From the NCBI GenBank assembly GCA_963738665.1, contig CAVTXL010000017.1, positions 62,001 to 126,000 on the forward strand: a stretch of 64,000 nt of DNA, in the 5' to 3' direction. Positions within the stretch are counted from its first letter, which is position 1; the number at the start of each line of letters is the position of its first letter. A model generated the notes under the pieces. The model was not told the DNA's origin and ran no database searches. It was given only the letters and a program-made list of their open reading frames with translations. Below are positions 61,206 through 64,000 of the stretch, one piece after another. Position numbers and translations under genes: made by a program. The stretch is from JABDGM01 sp963738665. Lineage in GTDB: Bacteria; Planctomycetota; Planctomycetia; Pirellulales; Lacipirellulaceae.

Positions 61206-61431
61206 GCCGAGCAACACACACTGAGTTTTTCGCCGGGTATCGACTCTCTCATGGCACAAACCGGCCAATTCGACTCGGTTCTTAGCGTTTCCCACATTCA
61301 GCGCAGCAGTCTGCTCCGCGAGCCGCCTTTCGCTGCCATTGCGCTTGACTCGCATATTACAGCGAAGCTATACAGAAATGTAGGAGCGCCTGCGCAAGAA
61401 GCGCGAGATTTCAAACCGCCTGAGGCCAAGC

Positions 61432-63057
61432 ATGACCTTTCATCATGGACGACCGACCGTAATTTGCATTTCCGTGACAATGGGTGTTTTTGCCGCTTGG
61501 GCGATTGGGTGCCCGGTTTCCGCCGCGCTCGTTGCCGTTGGAGATATCTCGCCGGCCGCCCCCGTCAATGGCGATCCACTCACCGTCGGGTTGAATTCGG
61601 CCGGTTATCTGACCATTAACAATTCGACCGCCCTCACCACCACGACGGGCATCGTCGGCGACGTGGCGGGTAGCATCGGGTTTGCGACGGTTACCAATCG
61701 ATTGGCGACGTGGAACCTGACGTCGCTCACCGTCGGCAAATCGGGCATCGGCCAGTTGGACGTTAGTGACGGAGCTTTCGTCAACGTTTCGTATGGCAGT
61801 GGTTTCGGCAATTTCATTATTGGCAACCAGCTTGCCGGCATCGGGACGGTGAACGTGAGCGGCCTCGGCACGTTTTTGCGGATGGGATTTAATTCGACGA
61901 TCGGCGGCCTGGGCCGAGCGCTGTTGCGCGTGGAAGACAACGGATTCGTGGACGCGACCGATACCCCCACCACGGCCGCCGACATTTTTGTCGTCGGTTC
62001 TTTGGGCCGCATCGAGCTGTCAAACGGCAAGCTTCGCGCCGGAAACATCAACAGCAGCGGCCTCGTCTCTGGCAGTGGCTGGCTTCGCAGCATCGGCAAT
62101 TTTGTCAACAGCGGCCGAATTGCCACCGGCACGGGGGAACACTTGATTCTCGACGCCGCCCTCAACAACTCGGGATACGTCGAAATCGACGGCGGCGAAA
62201 TCGAATTCACAGATCTCATGACCAACGTGACCAGCGGCTCGGAGCTATCGCTGCGCAATGGCGTAGCCAGGTTTCGTCAAGGCGTGGGAATCACGAACAC
62301 GGCCGGCGTCATCGGTGTCGTGCAGGGTTCGAACGACATATTTGGACTGGTGCAAAACCAGGCCAGCGCCCGTATTGTCGTGGGTGGTGAAAGCACGGTC
62401 GTTTTTCACGACAATGTCGTGAATAACGGTTCGCTGGAAATCGGCACGGGTTCTGAGGTCGTAAACCTCGGTGGACTCGCTTTCGGGGCCGGCGCTTCGC
62501 TCTCCGTCGGGCTGTCCAAGGACGAAAACGAACAACTCGCGTCGGGCCAGCTGCACATCGCCGGAGCGGCCGACCTTGCCGGCAGTTTGAAGATTAATCT
62601 CACCGACGGGTACATCCCCAGCGAGGGCGATATGTTTGAGATCTTGTCCGCCGGGGACGTCTCAGGAACGGTAACGCTCGCGTCTCCGCCCCCCTTGCCT
62701 GGCACGCTGGAATGGGCCGTCAACGTCACACCCACTTCCGTCCTGTTGTCAGTGATCGACCCGCTGGCGTCGCAGCCGCTCTTGGGCGATTATAACAACG
62801 ACGGCACAGTGAACGCGGGAGACTATACGGTGTGGCGCAACCAACTTGGCCAAGCGGGTACCGGTCTGGCCGCCGACGGCTTTCCCGACGGTCAAATCGA
62901 TCGAGTCGATTACGAGGTATGGCGGACGCACTACGGACAGACGCGCGGTAGCGCCGCCGCCGCTGGCGATTCACCCGGTGTCCCGGAGCCAGCCACGATT
63001 TTTGGCTGCTGCATCGGGTGCGCGCTGCTTCTCAGCGCCTGGCGACGGCGACGCTAA
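61432..63057 (+). CDS. exported PEP-CTERM protein with dockerin-like module
   Basis: This 541-residue product has a signal peptide (VICISVTMGVFAAWAIGCPVSAA). About 380 residues of autotransporter-like beta repeats follow (VTSGSELSLRNGVARF, NNSGYVEIDGGEIEF, GSLEIGTGSEVVNLGGLAFG). A dockerin-like pair is next (LLGDYNNDGTVNAGDYTVWRN and FPDGQIDRVDYEVWRTHYGQ). The protein ends with a PEP-CTERM sorting signal: the motif VPEP, one helix (FGCCIGCALLLSA) and WRRRR. That signal implies processing by an exosortase and release into the envelope or matrix. The next gene makes a sugar nucleotide, which fits exopolysaccharide-linked sorting, but that link is inference. Confidence 0.88.
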   Translation: MTFHHGRPTVICISVTMGVFAAWAIGCPVSAALVAVGDISPAAPVNGDPLTVGLNSAGYLTINNSTALTTTTGIVGDVAGSIGFATVTNRLATWNLTSLTVGKSGIGQLDVSDGAFVNVSYGSGFGNFIIGNQLAGIGTVNVSGLGTFLRMGFNSTIGGLGRALLRVEDNGFVDATDTPTTAADIFVVGSLGRIELSNGKLRAGNINSSGLVSGSGWLRSIGNFVNSGRIATGTGEHLILDAALNNSGYVEIDGGEIEFTDLMTNVTSGSELSLRNGVARFRQGVGITNTAGVIGVVQGSNDIFGLVQNQASARIVVGGESTVVFHDNVVNNGSLEIGTGSEVVNLGGLAFGAGASLSVGLSKDENEQLASGQLHIAGAADLAGSLKINLTDGYIPSEGDMFEILSAGDVSGTVTLASPPPLPGTLEWAVNVTPTSVLLSVIDPLASQPLLGDYNNDGTVNAGDYTVWRNQLGQAGTGLAADGFPDGQIDRVDYEVWRTHYGQTRGSAAAAGDSPGVPEPATIFGCCIGCALLLSAWRRRR

Positions 63058-63156
63058 CAGCCGGGCCCCGCTCCGGGTGACTGCCACTCCGCATCGCGCC
63101 GGGCGTCTGCTAGACTATAGGGTACGGTGATAGTCTTCAGCACAAAGGCCGCATCG

Positions 63157-64000
63157 ATGCCGCAAATTGAGCGCGTTTTGGTTACCGGCGGGGCCGGCTT
63201 TCTCGGGTCGCATCTCTGCGAGCGCCTGGTCGAACAAGGCCACGACGTGATCTGCGTCGATAACTTCTTTACCAGCCAGAAGACCAACGTCGCCCACCTG
63301 CTCAATCATCCCAATTTTGAGCTGGTGCGGCACGACGTCACGCTGCCGATTCACCTGGAGGTCGACAAAATATACAACCTGGCCTGCCCGGCCGCCCCCG
63401 GCCACTACCAATACAATCCGATCAAGACGATGAAGACGTCGGTGCTCGGCGCGATCAACCTCTTGGGCATGGCCAAGCGCTGCCGGTCCCGCATCCTGCA
63501 GGCCTCGACGAGCGAAGTTTACGGTGATCCGGAAGTCCACCCGCAGCCCGAGACGTATCGCGGTGCGGTCAATCCAATTGGGCCACGTGCTTGTTATGAC
63601 GAAGGAAAGCGCGCCGCCGAGACGCTGTTCATGGATTACCACCGCATGCATGGCGTCGACATCCGCATCATCCGCATCTTCAACACGTACGGGCCGCGGA
63701 TGCACCCCTTCGACGGCCGCGTCGTGTCCAACTTTATCCGTCAGGCGCTCCGCGGCGAAGACATCACCCTCTTCGGCGACGGCAGCCAAACCCGCTCGTT
63801 CTGTTATTGCGACGACCTGGTCGAAGGCATCCTGCGGATGATGAACGGCGATTGCGTGGGGCCGGTGAATCTAGGTAACCCGGATGAATTCACGATCCTC
63901 GAATTGGCAACGCTGGTCGTGGAACTCACGGGCAGCAAGTCGAAAATCGTCACCAAACCGTTGCCGACCGACGACCCCACCCGCCGCCGGCCCGATATCA
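63157..64000 (+). CDS. UDP-glucuronate decarboxylase (UDP-xylose synthase), 3' end outside window
   Basis: This NAD-dependent short-chain dehydrogenase-like enzyme converts UDP-glucuronate to UDP-xylose. From the ATG at 63157 (MPQIERVLVTGGAGFLGSHL) it has the Rossmann GGAGFLGS motif, CPAAPGHYQYNPIKT and the STSEVYGDP segment. The catalytic YDEGKRAAE (Tyr-x-x-x-Lys) and RIFNTYGPRMHPFDGRVVSN follow, then DGSQTRSFCYCDDLV. The window ends at residue 281 of about 315. A GTG at 63127 would add ten residues. Confidence 0.9.
   Translation, partial: MPQIERVLVTGGAGFLGSHLCERLVEQGHDVICVDNFFTSQKTNVAHLLNHPNFELVRHDVTLPIHLEVDKIYNLACPAAPGHYQYNPIKTMKTSVLGAINLLGMAKRCRSRILQASTSEVYGDPEVHPQPETYRGAVNPIGPRACYDEGKRAAETLFMDYHRMHGVDIRIIRIFNTYGPRMHPFDGRVVSNFIRQALRGEDITLFGDGSQTRSFCYCDDLVEGILRMMNGDCVGPVNLGNPDEFTILELATLVVELTGSKSKIVTKPLPTDDPTRRRPDI

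Overview
The window reads as two different bacteria joined in one contig. Positions 1 to about 15,800 look like a Chloroflexota (Anaerolineae-like) genome. They carry a tRNA-Thr/tRNA-Tyr/tRNA-Thr/tuf/rpmG/tRNA-Trp/secE/nusG/rplK/rplA/rplJ/rplL cluster with a Chloroflexota-type EF-Tu, a two-component system and several membrane proteins. From about 16,000 to 64,000 everything looks like a Planctomycetota (Pirellulales-like) genome: LEPR-XLL-type N-termini (VESLEPRRFLAA, VEPLEDRRLLS), SdrD B-like and dockerin-like surface proteins, a PEP-CTERM tail, planctomycete intergenic palindromes and planctomycete operon layouts. The change falls between about 15,794 and 15,975, next to a transposon and a truncated glycosyltransferase, so an assembly join is more likely than real synteny. 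The taxon calls are inferences from protein character; no search was run.

Layout. 1-2,281: two minus-strand genes (soluble/coiled-coil/membrane hypothetical, small membrane protein). 2,446-8,419: translation and transcription-factor cluster, with an L10 leader and attenuator hairpin before rplJ-rplL and an extra 62-residue stand-alone KOW protein between nusG and rplK. 8,467-10,741: OmpR-type regulator and sensor kinase. 10,820-12,721: lytic transglycosylase and a membrane protein. 12,896-15,629: a 2.7-kb insertion sequence whose transposase has an unusual hydrophobic N-terminus. 16,127-17,405: fabF. 17,440-20,324: a hypothetical gene split by abutting IS5 and IS701 elements that share a TTAA target. 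20,397-21,038: a REP-associated transposase between inverted REP-like palindromes. 21,135-31,970: a giant surface protein, a WD40 protein and an ABC ATPase/permease/unknown operon. 32,213-34,405: tyrS and ispD. 34,870-39,545: a beta-helix surface protein. 39,567-45,594: the conserved pheA-tpiA-secG-yicC-gmk-rpoZ-coaC-coaB block. 46,008-50,757: dnaK and clpB. 50,812-53,852: a DUF4160/DUF2442 chimera, an AhpD-like protein and an S41 protease. 54,734-63,057: purH, an FHA protein, dnaE and a PEP-CTERM protein. 63,157-64,000: the 5' part of UDP-glucuronate decarboxylase.

Single-base indels break many long genes, including essential ones (tuf, fabF, tyrS, rpoZ, clpB, purH, dnaE). The density fits an unpolished long-read assembly better than mass pseudogenisation. 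Coordinates below therefore span the whole reconstructed gene, and each lesion is stated. The features most worth following up are the stand-alone KOW protein beside nusG, the IS with the hydrophobic transposase, the REP/RAYT unit, the DUF4160/DUF2442 fusion and the two repeat-rich surface proteins.
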